A stretch of DNA of 64,000 bases. Origin: Alteraurantiacibacter buctensis. GTDB lineage: Bacteria; Pseudomonadota; Alphaproteobacteria; Sphingomonadales; Sphingomonadaceae. Positions 41,007 through 49,984 of the stretch are shown in pieces. The notes below the pieces were generated by a model that saw nothing but the letters and a program-made list of their open reading frames with translations, was not told the DNA's origin and did no database searches. The position numbers were made by a program, and so were the translations under genes. The stretch spans positions 558,001 through 622,000 of the forward strand of contig NZ_WTYV01000001.1 in NCBI RefSeq assembly GCF_009827655.1. The letters are read 5' to 3'. Each line of letters opens with the position of its first letter. Position 1 is the first letter of the stretch.

Positions 41007-42338
41007 ATGAAATTCGCCTCCCTGCTGCGCGCTGCCGCTCTCAGCACCGCCGTGGCCGTGCTGCCGCTGACCACCGCCGCTTTCGCCCAGGTGGAAGGCA
41101 ACGCTTCGCCCGAATTCGCCCGCCTCTATGCGGTCTACCAGCGGATCAAGGCGAGCTATGTCGAGCCGGTGGAAGACGAGGTGCTGTTCCGCGGCGCGAT
41201 CGATGGCATGCTCGCCTCGCTCGATCCGCACAGCGGCTATCTCGATGGTTCCGCGTTGCAGCGTCTGGAGACGATGATCGACGGCAACTACCAGGGCCTG
41301 GGCATCTCGATCCAGATGGACGACGGCGCGGTCAAGGTGGTCAGCCCGTTCCGTGGCAGCCCGGCGGACCAGGCCGGGATCAAGGCGGGCGATTTCATCA
41401 CCCATATCGACGGGCGGCTGATCTATGGCCTGGAGATCGACGAGGCGGTGCAGCAGATGCGCGGCCCCGCCGGCACCAGCGTCAACCTCACCCTGTTCCG
41501 CGCCGGGCGCGACGAGCCGGTGGAAGTGACCGTGACGCGCGGCGTGATCGAGCTGGAGCCGGTCACCTCTGAACTGAAGGACGGTGCCATCGGCCACATC
41601 AGCGTCAACGAATTCTCCGCCGACGTGGGGCGTGACGTGGCCACGGCCATCGCCACCCTGCGGCGCGAGGCGGGCGGCCGCCTGAATGGTCTGGTGCTTG
41701 ACCTGCGCCGCAACCCCGGCGGTTCGCTGGACGAGGCGGTGGCCCTGTCCGACCTGTTCCTTTCGCAAGGCCAGATCGTGTCCCAGCGTGGCCGGTCCAG
41801 CCGCGATACGATCTACTACGATGCCGAGACGGTCTATCGCGGCGATGCCTTGCAGGGCACCCCGATGATCGTGCTGATCGACGAAGGCAGCGCCTCTGCC
41901 AGCGAGATCGTGGCCGGCGCGCTGCAGGACCACAACCGGGCGCTGATCATGGGCGAGCGCAGCTTCGGCAAGGGCAGCGTGCAGACGCTGCTCCCGCTGG
42001 GCCGCGACTCCGCACTGAAGTTGACCACGGCGCGCTATTTCACGCCTTCGGGCCGCTCGGTGCAGGAAGGCGGCATCAATCCGGACATTCGCGTGCCGCA
42101 ATTGTCCGATCCGGATGCCGAGCGCCGCCAGCGCTATGCCCTGCGCGAAAGCGACCTGCGCGGCCACCTGGTCAACGAACTGGGCCGCGAGGACGAATCG
42201 CTGGAGCGTGACCGGAACGACGATCCCCGCTTCCAGCTCACCGCCGCCCAGCTTGAGGAGCAGGGCATCGAGGACTTCCAGCTCGATTACGCGCTGCGCA
42301 CCCTGCGCCGCACCAGCGCCACCATGGCCCGCCGCTGA
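41007..42338 (+). CDS. ctpA: C-terminal processing serine protease (S41)
   Basis: A 443-residue periplasmic protease with signal peptide (residues 1-28), a PDZ domain around 95-180 and an S41 catalytic domain. The Ser/Lys dyad is S297 in GSASASE and K322 in GKGSVQT, spaced 25 residues as in photosystem D1-processing enzymes. Such proteases trim lipoproteins and control cell-wall hydrolases, which fits the adjacent EnvC-like gene. dsbB follows after 14 bp. Confidence 0.93.
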   Translation: MKFASLLRAAALSTAVAVLPLTTAAFAQVEGNASPEFARLYAVYQRIKASYVEPVEDEVLFRGAIDGMLASLDPHSGYLDGSALQRLETMIDGNYQGLGISIQMDDGAVKVVSPFRGSPADQAGIKAGDFITHIDGRLIYGLEIDEAVQQMRGPAGTSVNLTLFRAGRDEPVEVTVTRGVIELEPVTSELKDGAIGHISVNEFSADVGRDVATAIATLRREAGGRLNGLVLDLRRNPGGSLDEAVALSDLFLSQGQIVSQRGRSSRDTIYYDAETVYRGDALQGTPMIVLIDEGSASASEIVAGALQDHNRALIMGERSFGKGSVQTLLPLGRDSALKLTTARYFTPSGRSVQEGGINPDIRVPQLSDPDAERRQRYALRESDLRGHLVNELGREDESLERDRNDDPRFQLTAAQLEEQGIEDFQLDYALRTLRRTSATMARR

Positions 42339-42352
42339 GGGCTGGCGGGGGC

Positions 42353-42820
42353 ATGACCACCAACACGCAGAAGGCCCGCCTGCTGGCCCTGGCGCTGCCC
42401 GCGCTACTGCTGGGCGGGGCCTATGTCTCGCAATACGGCTTTGGCCTCTACCCGTGCGAGATGTGCTGGTGGCAGCGCTACCCGCATTTCGTGGCCGTGC
42501 TGCTGGCGCTGGCCGCCTTCGTGCTGCCGCCCAGGCGCCCGCTCGTCATGCTGGCCGCGCTGGCGATCCTGGTTTCCGGCCTGATCGGGGTGTTCCACGC
42601 GGGCGTTGAATACAAGCTGTGGGAGGGGCTGTCGGCCTGCACCCTGCCGCCCAGCGCCAGCGCCGATCCGCTGGCCGCCGTGCTGGCCCAGCCGATCACC
42701 CGGTGCGACGAGGCGGCATGGACCTTTGCCGGCATTTCGCTGGCCGGGTTCAACGCCATCTTCTCCATCGGCGGCGCACTGGCCATTTTCGCCCTGCTGC
42801 GCCGGAAGGAGGCAGCATGA
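42353..42820 (+). CDS. dsbB: Disulfide bond formation protein DsbB
   Basis: Inner-membrane oxidoreductase that reoxidises DsbA with ubiquinone. The 155-residue protein has four transmembrane helices, the first cysteine pair C35/C38 in YPCEMCWWQR, and the second pair C96 and C118 in a periplasmic loop. The stop overlaps the coq7 start (ATGA), a link with ubiquinone biosynthesis that makes metabolic sense because DsbB uses quinone. Confidence 0.92.
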   Translation: MTTNTQKARLLALALPALLLGGAYVSQYGFGLYPCEMCWWQRYPHFVAVLLALAAFVLPPRRPLVMLAALAILVSGLIGVFHAGVEYKLWEGLSACTLPPSASADPLAAVLAQPITRCDEAAWTFAGISLAGFNAIFSIGGALAIFALLRRKEAA

Positions 42821-43335
42821 CCATTGACCGGCACCGCATGATCCGCGTGGACCAGGCAGGCGAATTCGGCGCCACCCGCATCTATGCCGGGCAACTGGCG
42901 GTGATGGGCGATCGCGGACCCCATTCGGCGGAAATCCGCGCCATGGCCGGGCAGGAGGAGGACCACCGCGCCCGCTTCGATGCCCTGATGGCGCGGCGCG
43001 GCGTGCGGCCCACGGCTCTCCAGCCGTTCTGGCACGTGGCTGGTTTTGCCCTGGGCGCGGGCACCGCGCTGCTGGGCCCGGAAGCGGCGATGGCCTGCAC
43101 CGCCGCGGTGGAGACCGAGATCGACGCGCACTACAGCAAGCAGCTCGCGGAGCTGGAGCGCGACGGGGACGATCCCGAACTCGCCGCCATGATCGCCGAG
43201 TTCCGCGATGACGAGCGCGAGCACAAGGAGGCCGCCCTTGCCGCCGGGGCCGAACGCGCGCCCGCCTATCCGCTGCTCAGCATGGCCATCCGCCTGGGCT
43301 GCCGCGCGGCCATCCGGCTGTCCGAGCGGATTTGA
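42817..43335 (+). CDS. coq7: Demethoxyubiquinone hydroxylase Coq7
   Basis: Di-iron monooxygenase that hydroxylates C6 of demethoxyubiquinone. The 172-residue protein shows the two ferritin-like half sites: E16 in QAGEFGA and EEDH at residues 47-50, then E/H in VETEIDAHY and DDEREHKE. Its start overlaps the dsbB stop. The gene order ctpA-dsbB-coq7 is typical of sphingomonads. Confidence 0.94.
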   Translation: MTIDRHRMIRVDQAGEFGATRIYAGQLAVMGDRGPHSAEIRAMAGQEEDHRARFDALMARRGVRPTALQPFWHVAGFALGAGTALLGPEAAMACTAAVETEIDAHYSKQLAELERDGDDPELAAMIAEFRDDEREHKEAALAAGAERAPAYPLLSMAIRLGCRAAIRLSERI

Positions 43336-43423
43336 CGCAGGTCAGTGTGCCTGCGGGCGCTTCACCTATGGTTCAGGGCGCAGCGTGCCCTATATAGGCC
43401 GGGATTACCGAAGGACCGATCCG

Positions 43424-44023
43424 ATGATGCGCCAGTTCCTCCTCGCCACCTGCGCTCTCGCCGCCGGCCTTTGCGCCGTGCCCGCCGCCGCCCAGGATGC
43501 GAGCGGAGAGCGGGTGATGATGGTCACCATCCGCCCGGGCGAAGCCTGCCCGGAAAGCCCCGAACCCGATACCATCGTGGTGTGTGACGAGATCGAGGAT
43601 CCCTATCGCATCCCCAGCGCCCTGCGCGAGGGCCGCAGCCCGGAAAACCAGAGCTGGGCCGAGCGGGTGCGCGCCAACGAGCGGGTGGGCGCTTTCGGGC
43701 CAGGTTCGTGCACCAACATCGGCGGCGGATCGGAACTGGGCTGCACCGCGCAGTTCATTGCCGACAACGTGGAGGAACGGCAGAACGGCCCGCAGCGCCG
43801 CTATAGCGAGCAGATTGCCGAACAGCGGGCCGAGCGCCTGTCCACCATCGATGCCGATGCCGCGATGACCCAGTCGCGCGTGGAAGCGATCGAGCGCGAG
43901 TACATGGAGCGCGAGAACGCCCAGAGCAGCGCCCCGCTGCCGGGCGAGGAAGCGGCTGCTCCGGCCGAAGTGGCCGATCCCGCCGCCATCCCCGATCGCC
44001 CGCTGACCACGCCGCGCCCGTAA
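43424..44023 (+). CDS. Secreted sphingomonad-type protein of unknown function
   Basis: A 199-residue protein with a signal peptide (residues 1-24, ending AAAQ). The mature N-terminus carries GEACPESPEPDTIVVCDEIEDPYRIPSALREG, with two cysteines flanking an IVVC strand and a YRIPSALR motif, then CTNIGGGSELGC with a second cysteine pair; both probably form disulfides. The C-terminal third is a charged helix and a Pro/Ala tail. I recognise the C-x(n)-IVVC...YRIP pattern as recurring in sphingomonad secreted proteins but know of no function. It may use the divergent-free gap after coq7 as its promoter. Confidence 0.7.
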   Translation: MMRQFLLATCALAAGLCAVPAAAQDASGERVMMVTIRPGEACPESPEPDTIVVCDEIEDPYRIPSALREGRSPENQSWAERVRANERVGAFGPGSCTNIGGGSELGCTAQFIADNVEERQNGPQRRYSEQIAEQRAERLSTIDADAAMTQSRVEAIEREYMERENAQSSAPLPGEEAAAPAEVADPAAIPDRPLTTPRP

Positions 44024-44070
44024 GCGCGGTGCTAGTTCAAGGTTAACCCCTGCCACGCTATGGCGCGGGC

Positions 44071-45186
44071 ATGAGCAAGCGCATCCTCACCATCTTCGGC
44101 ACGCGGCCCGAAGCGATCAAGCTGTTCCCGCTGGTCCATGCGCTGGAGGCGGATGCGCGGTTCGATTCGCGGGTTTGCGTATCCGGCCAGCATCGCGGGA
44201 TGCTCGACCAGGTGCTGGAGATCAGCGGCGTGGTCCCGCACCACGATCTTGACCTGATGCAGCCCGACCAGTCGCTCGACCAGCTGACTGCACGCCTCAT
44301 CACCGGCCTTGGCGCGGTGATGGATGCCGAGAAGCCCGATTGGGTGGTGGTGCAGGGCGATACCGCCACCGCCATGTGCGGCGCGCTGGCTGCCTATTAC
44401 CGCAAGATCAGGGTGTGCCACGTGGAGGCGGGCCTCAGGTCAGGCAACATCTACCACCCGTGGCCGGAGGAGGTTAACCGCAAGGTCATCGGCTCCATCG
44501 CCGCGCTCCATTGCGCGCCCACCGAGGTGAGCCAGGCGGCGCTGCTCAAGGAGAATGTCGATCCCGCCACGGTCCACGTCACCGGCAACACGGTGATCGA
44601 TGCACTGCACCGGATCACTGCCAAGATCGAAGCCGATCCCTCGCTGGCCAGCGGGCTGGCTGAGCTTGAGGAACGCTTCAAGGGCAAACGCATCATTGGC
44701 GTCACCACCCACCGGCGCGAGAATTTCGGCGGCGGGATGGAGGCGATTGCCGATGCCGTCCGCCGCCTGGCCGCGCGACCCGATGTGGCGGTGATCTTCC
44801 CCGTCCACCTCAACCCCAATGTCCGCGCGGTGATGGACGGCGCGCTGGGCGGCATCGCCAACGTGGCGATGATCGAACCGCTCGACTACCCGCACTTCGC
44901 GAGGCTGCTCTCGCTGGCCGACCTGATGCTGACCGATAGCGGCGGCGTTCAGGAGGAAGCTCCCGCGCTGGGCAAGCCGGTGCTGGTGATGCGCGAGACG
45001 ACCGAGCGGCCCGAAGGCATCGATGCCGGCACGGCCATGCTGGTGGGCACGGACGCGGACCGGATCCTGGCGGAAGCTACGCGGCTATTGGATGACCGCG
45101 CGGCCTACGAGGCCATGGCGCGGGCGCATAATCCGTTCGGGGATGGGCACAGCGCGGCGCGGATTTGCGAATTGCTGGCTGGATGA
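44071..45186 (+). CDS. wecB: UDP-N-acetylglucosamine 2-epimerase (non-hydrolysing)
   Basis: Converts UDP-GlcNAc to UDP-ManNAc. The 371-residue protein has the family N-terminus ILTIFGTRPEAIKLFPLVHAL, VQGDTATAMC, HVEAGLRSGN, and the C-terminal LTDSGGVQEEAPALGKPVLVMRETTERPEG. It feeds the dehydrogenase gene wecC, which begins 216 bp downstream, to make UDP-ManNAc uronate for a surface polysaccharide. Other polysaccharide genes are not in the window. Confidence 0.94.
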   Translation: MSKRILTIFGTRPEAIKLFPLVHALEADARFDSRVCVSGQHRGMLDQVLEISGVVPHHDLDLMQPDQSLDQLTARLITGLGAVMDAEKPDWVVVQGDTATAMCGALAAYYRKIRVCHVEAGLRSGNIYHPWPEEVNRKVIGSIAALHCAPTEVSQAALLKENVDPATVHVTGNTVIDALHRITAKIEADPSLASGLAELEERFKGKRIIGVTTHRRENFGGGMEAIADAVRRLAARPDVAVIFPVHLNPNVRAVMDGALGGIANVAMIEPLDYPHFARLLSLADLMLTDSGGVQEEAPALGKPVLVMRETTERPEGIDAGTAMLVGTDADRILAEATRLLDDRAAYEAMARAHNPFGDGHSAARICELLAG

Positions 45187-45307
45187 TCTTGTGAGGTGAT
45201 TGCCGGGGATGGGGCATGGCTGAATTTGGGTGGCAATATGCAATGCCATCTGTCAGCTTCAATCTGGACTCGAAGGCCCCTTACGCATGGATTATCTGTC
45301 TTCAGCG

Positions 45308-45389
45308 GCTGATAGTCGGCAGCCAACGACCTTCCGATCATTACCCGATTATCAACCAATTTCCGGCAATGCCGCTGCTGACTATCAGC
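45308..45389. promoter_or_regulatory. Long inverted repeat upstream of wecC
   Basis: GCTGATAGTCGGCAGC (45308-45323) and GCTGCTGACTATCAGC (45374-45389) are complementary over 15 of 16 bases, separated by 50 nt. The right arm ends 13 bp before the wecC start, covering the ribosome-site region. The surrounding 216-nt spacer is more AT-rich than the genes. It could be an attenuator-like RNA structure or an operator pair; it does not look like a transposon remnant, since no target duplication is visible. Confidence 0.55.
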
Positions 45390-45402
45390 GAGAAGGCATT
45401 CC

Positions 45403-46713
45403 ATGCGCGGCGAAAACCTGCCCACCGTTTCCGTTATCGGCCTTGGCTACATCGGCCTGCCCACCGCCGCGGTGATCGCGCGGGCGGGGATGCGGGTGCA
45501 TGGCGTGGACGTGACCCCCTCCGTGGTCGAGACGATCAACCGGGGCGAAATCCATATCGAGGAAGTGGACCTCGACGGGCTGGTGCAGGGCGTGGTCTCG
45601 CGCGGGCTGCTGAAAGCCTCGCTGGATGTCGCCCCCGCTGACGTGTTCGTGATCGCGGTGCCAACGCCCTTCCACAAGGATGGCCAGCACACGCCGGACA
45701 TCACCTATGTGCTCGATGCCGCCAAGAACGTCGCCCGCGTGCTTAAGGTTGGCGACACGGTGATCCTCGAATCAACCTCTCCGGTGGGCACCACCGAACA
45801 GATGCGCGATATGATCGCTGCCCAGCGCCCGGACCTTAAGCTGCCCGGCATCACCGGCGGCACGCCCGATGTCTCGATCGCCTATTGCCCGGAGCGCGTG
45901 CTGCCGGGGCGCATCTTGGAGGAACTGACCAACAACGACCGCTCCATCGGCGGCATAACCCCGCGCTGTGCCCGCAAGGCGTTGGCCTTCTACAAGCGTT
46001 TCGTGCGCGGCACCTGCGTCACCACCGATGCCCGCAGCGCCGAGATGACCAAGCTGGTCGAAAACTCGTTCCGCGACGTGAACATCGCCTTTGCCAACGA
46101 ACTTTCCATGGTCTGCGACAAGCTGGGCATGGACGTGTGGGAGGTGATCCGCCTCGCCAACCGGCACCCGCGCGTGAACGTGCTGACCCCCGGCCCCGGC
46201 GTGGGCGGGCACTGCATCGCGGTGGACCCGTGGTTCATCGTGGCCGCCGCGCCGCAGGAAACCCCGCTGATCCGGACTGCGCGCGGGGTGAACGATGGCA
46301 AGATCCACCACACCATCGCCCGCGCCGCCGCGCTGATCGATGCCAGCCCCACGGCGCGGGTCGCCTGCCTGGGCCTGGCCTTCAAGGCCAACATCGACGA
46401 CTTCCGCGAATCGCCCGCCCGGCTGGTGGCGGCCACGCTGGCCCGCCGTTATGGCAGCCGCATCTCCATCGTGGAGCCCTATGCCGCCGAGCTGCCGCGC
46501 GAATTCGAGGGCACCGGTGCCAGCCTGACCGACATCGATACCGCGCTGGAGACCTGCGACGTGCTGGTCCTGCTGGTGGACCATGACGTGTTCCGCTCCG
46601 TCCCCTTGGCAGAGCGGGCCGACAAGCAGGTCTACGATACCCGCGGCGTCTGGCCCGACCAGCCGCGTGCCGTGGTGGACCAGGACGAAGGGGCCTTGCG
46701 CAAGGCGGGGTGA
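45403..46713 (+). CDS. wecC: UDP-N-acetyl-D-mannosamine dehydrogenase
   Basis: Oxidises UDP-ManNAc twice to UDP-ManNAc uronic acid with NAD. The 436-residue protein has the Rossmann motif VIGLGYIGLP at residues 11-20 and the active-site cysteine C271 in GPGVGGHCIAVDPWF, plus EMTKLVENSFRDVNIAFANEL, which is characteristic of the UDP-ManNAc dehydrogenase subgroup. It pairs with wecB upstream. A long inverted repeat lies just before its start. Confidence 0.93.
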   Translation: MRGENLPTVSVIGLGYIGLPTAAVIARAGMRVHGVDVTPSVVETINRGEIHIEEVDLDGLVQGVVSRGLLKASLDVAPADVFVIAVPTPFHKDGQHTPDITYVLDAAKNVARVLKVGDTVILESTSPVGTTEQMRDMIAAQRPDLKLPGITGGTPDVSIAYCPERVLPGRILEELTNNDRSIGGITPRCARKALAFYKRFVRGTCVTTDARSAEMTKLVENSFRDVNIAFANELSMVCDKLGMDVWEVIRLANRHPRVNVLTPGPGVGGHCIAVDPWFIVAAAPQETPLIRTARGVNDGKIHHTIARAAALIDASPTARVACLGLAFKANIDDFRESPARLVAATLARRYGSRISIVEPYAAELPREFEGTGASLTDIDTALETCDVLVLLVDHDVFRSVPLAERADKQVYDTRGVWPDQPRAVVDQDEGALRKAG

Positions 46714-46743
46714 ATACTCCGATCCTCCCCGTACCGGGAAGGC

Positions 46744-47148
46744 TTACTCCGGCCAGCGTTCAAACGAGGGCAGCTTTTCCGCCCCGTCCATCCACGCGCG
46801 CCGCTCGGCCACCTGGATGTGCATGGTGGGGCGGGTGGCATCGGGGTGGTCCAGCGTGACTGACTGCACGTCGACGATCCCCGGCAGCATGGTCTCGTTC
46901 ACGAAATAGAGCGGGGTGCCGCACTGGCCGCAGAAATAGCGTTGCGAGCCGCTTTCGCCGGTGAAGCAGCTTGCCTCACCCTGCGTCACGCGGAACTGGT
47001 CCGTCCCCACTGCCAGCCAGGCCACCATCGGTGCGCCGCTGGCCATCTGGCAATCGCGGCAATGGCACAGGCCATGCCGTTCGGCCTCGCCCGCAATCGC
47101 ATAGCGCACCGCGCCGCAGCGGCATCCGCCCGCACCCAGATCGGCCAT
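46744..47148 (-). CDS. GFA-family protein (glutathione-dependent formaldehyde-activating fold)
   Basis: A 134-residue zinc-binding protein. The cysteine motifs are GGCRCGAVRY (C9, C11), CHCRDCQ (C28, C30, C33) and CGQCGTPL, the pattern of the GFA/Mss4-like family. Formaldehyde activation has been questioned for many members, so the substrate is unknown. The ATG at 47148 gives MADLGAGGCRC, close to the family start. It converges with wecC and precedes fabI's 3' end by 52 bp. Confidence 0.85.
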   Translation of the reverse strand: MADLGAGGCRCGAVRYAIAGEAERHGLCHCRDCQMASGAPMVAWLAVGTDQFRVTQGEASCFTGESGSQRYFCGQCGTPLYFVNETMLPGIVDVQSVTLDHPDATRPTMHIQVAERRAWMDGAEKLPSFERWPE

Positions 47149-47200
47149 GTCCCGCCTCCTCAAGCCAGAATCGGGATGGAACGTATCATGAACGCATGGG

Positions 47201-48004
47201 TCAGGCCAGCGCGATATCCGGCGCGTCTTCCTGCTTCATGCCAACCACGTGATAGCCCGCGTCCACGTGGTGCACCTCGCCCGTCACCCCGCTGGCGAGG
47301 TCGGACAGGAAATAGAGGCCCGATCCGCCCACATCCTCGATGGTGACATTGCGGCGCATGGGGGAATTCAGCTCGTTCCACTTGAGGATATAGCGCAAAT
47401 CGCCGATGCCGCTGGCGGCCAGCGTCTTGATCGGGCCGGCCGAAATGGCGTTTACGCGGATGTTTTCCGGCCCCAGGTCATTGGCCAAGTACTTCACGCT
47501 GGTTTCCAGCGCCGCCTTGGCCACGCCCATCACGTTGTAATGCGGCACCACTTTTTCCGCGCCGTAATAGGTCAGCGTCAGGATGCTGCCGCCGTCCTGC
47601 ATCAGCGGGCGGGCGCGCTTGGCGGCGGCCACCAGCGAATAGGCGCTTATGTTCATCGTCATCAGGAAGTTTTCGAGGCTGGTATCGACATACTTGCCGC
47701 GCAACTCGTTCTTGTCGGAAAAGCCGATGGCGTGGACCAGGAAGTCCAGCTTGCCCCAGCGTGCCTCGATCTGTGCAAAGGCGGCATCCAGTGCCGCCAT
47801 GTCGCTGACGTCGCAATCGATCAGGAAATCGCTGCCCACCTGCTCTGCCAGGGGGCCAACGCGCTTCTTCAGCGCATCGCCCTGGTAGGAAAAGGCCATT
47901 TCCGCCCCGTGCTCGTGGAGCTTTCTGGCAATGCCCCAGGCCAGCGACTTGTCGTTCGCCAGCCCCATGATGAGACCGCGCTTACCCGCCATCAGCCCGC
48001 TCAT
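47201..48004 (-). CDS. fabI: Enoyl-[acyl-carrier-protein] reductase (NADH) FabI
   Basis: Last reductive step of fatty-acid elongation. The 267-residue short-chain dehydrogenase-type enzyme has the NADH-binding GLANDKSLAWGIA (residues 14-26), the catalytic pair Y156-x6-K163, and the family segment GPIKTLAASGI. It is the target group for triclosan. Its start overlaps the stop of the upstream membrane protein gene by one base (TAATG), so the two are coupled. Confidence 0.95.
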   Translation of the reverse strand: MSGLMAGKRGLIMGLANDKSLAWGIARKLHEHGAEMAFSYQGDALKKRVGPLAEQVGSDFLIDCDVSDMAALDAAFAQIEARWGKLDFLVHAIGFSDKNELRGKYVDTSLENFLMTMNISAYSLVAAAKRARPLMQDGGSILTLTYYGAEKVVPHYNVMGVAKAALETSVKYLANDLGPENIRVNAISAGPIKTLAASGIGDLRYILKWNELNSPMRRNVTIEDVGGSGLYFLSDLASGVTGEVHHVDAGYHVVGMKQEDAPDIALA

Positions 48005-48948
48005 TAGCTATTCTCCTGCAAACCCATCGCCATGTCCGCCTCGCGCCCGATCCTGCCTCGCGTCTGCGGTCCGGCCAGGGCGGCATTCAGTTCCGCCCCT
48101 GCTACCATCCCTAAGCCGACCAGATAGAAAAAGAAAAGCGCGATCATGATCCCGGCCAGCGAGCCATAGGTCAGGTCATAGGCAAACAGCATGCGGATTG
48201 CCCACGGCAGGGCCATCGAAACCAGCACCCACCAGCCCGTTACCAGCACCGCGCCGGGCCACTTGGGATAGCGGCGGCTGCGATAGCGGGCCGGGGTCAG
48301 CGTGTAGAACAGCAGGTAGATCGACCCGAACAGCCCCACGCCGGAGACGATGCGGGTCCACGCCAAACGTGAAAGTGCTTCGGTGAATTGCGGGAAATAG
48401 GCCCCGATCACCTCGGTGGCGGCGTTCACTGTCACCTGCAGGAACAGCGAAAGGATCAGCAGCAGCACGGCCACGATGATGATGCCGGTGGAAAACAGCC
48501 GGTATTGCCAGAAGGCGCGGGTGGCGGGTGCGCCATAGGCGCGGCGCAGGATATCGCGGATCGTCTCGATCAGGCTGCCCACGGTCCACAGGCCCACCAG
48601 CCCGCCAACCCACAACAGCCAGCCGGTGCGCGCCTCGATCACGTGGATCGCCACCGGCTGGATCACGTCATCCACCACCGGGGGCAGGGCGGAGAGCAGC
48701 GCACGCACGGCGGCGGCGCGGTCCGCCTCCTCGCCCAGCAGGGTGACGGCGGCGGCACCGGTGACAAAGAAGGGAAAGATCGCCAGCAGCGACATGTAGG
48801 CCAGGTTGCCCGCGTGGATCAGCCCGTCTTCGTAAACGCCCACGGCAATGCGCCTGACGATGCTGCACGCCGGGCTCGCCAGGAAGCGCCGGACAAGGCC
48901 GGGTGGGGGCCCGGGGAGGGGATCGTCTGCGGGTGCTTCCACGACCAT
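48004..48948 (-). CDS. YihY/BrkB-family inner membrane protein
   Basis: A 314-residue protein with five to six membrane helices. It has the BrkB signature: HAGNLAYMSLLAIFPFFVTGAAAV at the first helix, GLVGLWTVGSLIETIRDILRRAYG, and LTPARYRSRRYPKWPGAVLVTGWWVLVS. The ATG at 48948 is chosen; a TTG ten codons earlier is possible. The family is often called ribonuclease BN by mistake; the true function is unknown, although a transport role is suspected. It is coupled to fabI downstream. Confidence 0.87.
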   Translation of the reverse strand: MVVEAPADDPLPGPPPGLVRRFLASPACSIVRRIAVGVYEDGLIHAGNLAYMSLLAIFPFFVTGAAAVTLLGEEADRAAAVRALLSALPPVVDDVIQPVAIHVIEARTGWLLWVGGLVGLWTVGSLIETIRDILRRAYGAPATRAFWQYRLFSTGIIIVAVLLLILSLFLQVTVNAATEVIGAYFPQFTEALSRLAWTRIVSGVGLFGSIYLLFYTLTPARYRSRRYPKWPGAVLVTGWWVLVSMALPWAIRMLFAYDLTYGSLAGIMIALFFFYLVGLGMVAGAELNAALAGPQTRGRIGREADMAMGLQENS

Positions 48949-48995
48949 GAGGGCAGCCTTACCAGTCTGCGCGCCCAAGTCGAGCGAGCCAACCC

Positions 48996-49919
48996 CTAGA
49001 CGCCCAGCCGTGCGCGCGGGTTCCCTTCGTCGCGCCAGTCGCCCAGCCGTTCGGCCAGCGCCGCAAGGTCTTGCGGCAACTGGATTTCCAGCGCAACGAA
49101 CTGGTCGCCCCGGCCGCCGCCCTTCCTGCTGAAGCCCTTGCCCTTCAGCCGCAGCACCTTGCCCGAGCCGGAGCCGGGAGCCACCTTCAGCATCACCGGC
49201 CCGTCCACCGTGGGGACCTTGACCGAGGCGCCGTTGACCGCCTCGTCCAGCGTCACCGGCAGGTCCAGGCGGATATCGTCGCCGTCACGGCGGAAGAAGG
49301 GGTGGCTGTCTACCTCGATCGTCACCAGCGCATCGCCCGGCCCGCCGGGGCCCGGTTGCCCCTTGCCCTTCAGGCGCATTTGCGTGCCGTCTTCCACGCC
49401 TGCGGGCAGGCTGAGGTCAATCGTCTTGCCATCGCCCAGCGTGATCCGCTGCGGGGTGAGGGTGGCGGCGTCGGTGAACGAAACCTTCAGGCGATAGGCG
49501 GCATTGGCCCCGCGCTGCGGCGGCGGCGGACCTCTGCGTCCGAAGCCGGCCGAACCACCTCGCGCCCCGGCACGGCCGCCGAACAGGCCTTCGAACAGGT
49601 CACCCAGGTCCACATTTTCGCCGCCGAAGCCGCCGAAATCCTGCGGCCCGCCCTGCCTTCCGCCAAAGCCGCCACCGGCGCCAAACGGCATCCGCGGGTT
49701 GCCCTCGGCATCGATCTCGCCGCGATCGAACTGGGCGCGCTTGTCCTTGTCGGACAGCAGGTCATAGGCGCGGGTGACCTCGGAAAACCGTTCCGAAGCC
49801 TTGGGATTGTCCTTGTTGCGGTCCGGGTGCAGCTCTTTCGCCAGCTTGCGATAGGCCGACTTGATCGCCGCCTCGTCGGCATTGCGGGCAACGCCCAGGG
49901 TGGCATAGGGATCGCTCAT
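48996..49919 (-). CDS. DnaJ-class co-chaperone without zinc finger (CbpA-like)
   Basis: A 307-residue J-domain protein: J domain at residues 3-68 with HPD at 31-33, a Gly/Phe-rich region (about 78-130), and two C-terminal beta-sandwich substrate domains beginning YRLKVSFTDAATLTPQRITL. There is no zinc-binding CxxCxGxG domain, so it is type II (CbpA/DjlA-like in layout) rather than classical DnaJ. It is divergent from pdxH across 65 bp, the same arrangement seen in related alphaproteobacteria. Confidence 0.9.
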   Translation of the reverse strand: MSDPYATLGVARNADEAAIKSAYRKLAKELHPDRNKDNPKASERFSEVTRAYDLLSDKDKRAQFDRGEIDAEGNPRMPFGAGGGFGGRQGGPQDFGGFGGENVDLGDLFEGLFGGRAGARGGSAGFGRRGPPPPQRGANAAYRLKVSFTDAATLTPQRITLGDGKTIDLSLPAGVEDGTQMRLKGKGQPGPGGPGDALVTIEVDSHPFFRRDGDDIRLDLPVTLDEAVNGASVKVPTVDGPVMLKVAPGSGSGKVLRLKGKGFSRKGGGRGDQFVALEIQLPQDLAALAERLGDWRDEGNPRARLGV

Positions 49920-49984
49920 GGTGTGTTAGTTAGGTAAGGCATCGTGGGCTGGCAAGCGTGACGCGCTTGGGCTAGGCCGATCGC

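Noticed and set aside
45308-45389. Inverted repeat before wecC as a transposon end pair
   Set aside because: The arms enclose only 50 nt with no coding content and no flanking direct repeats.
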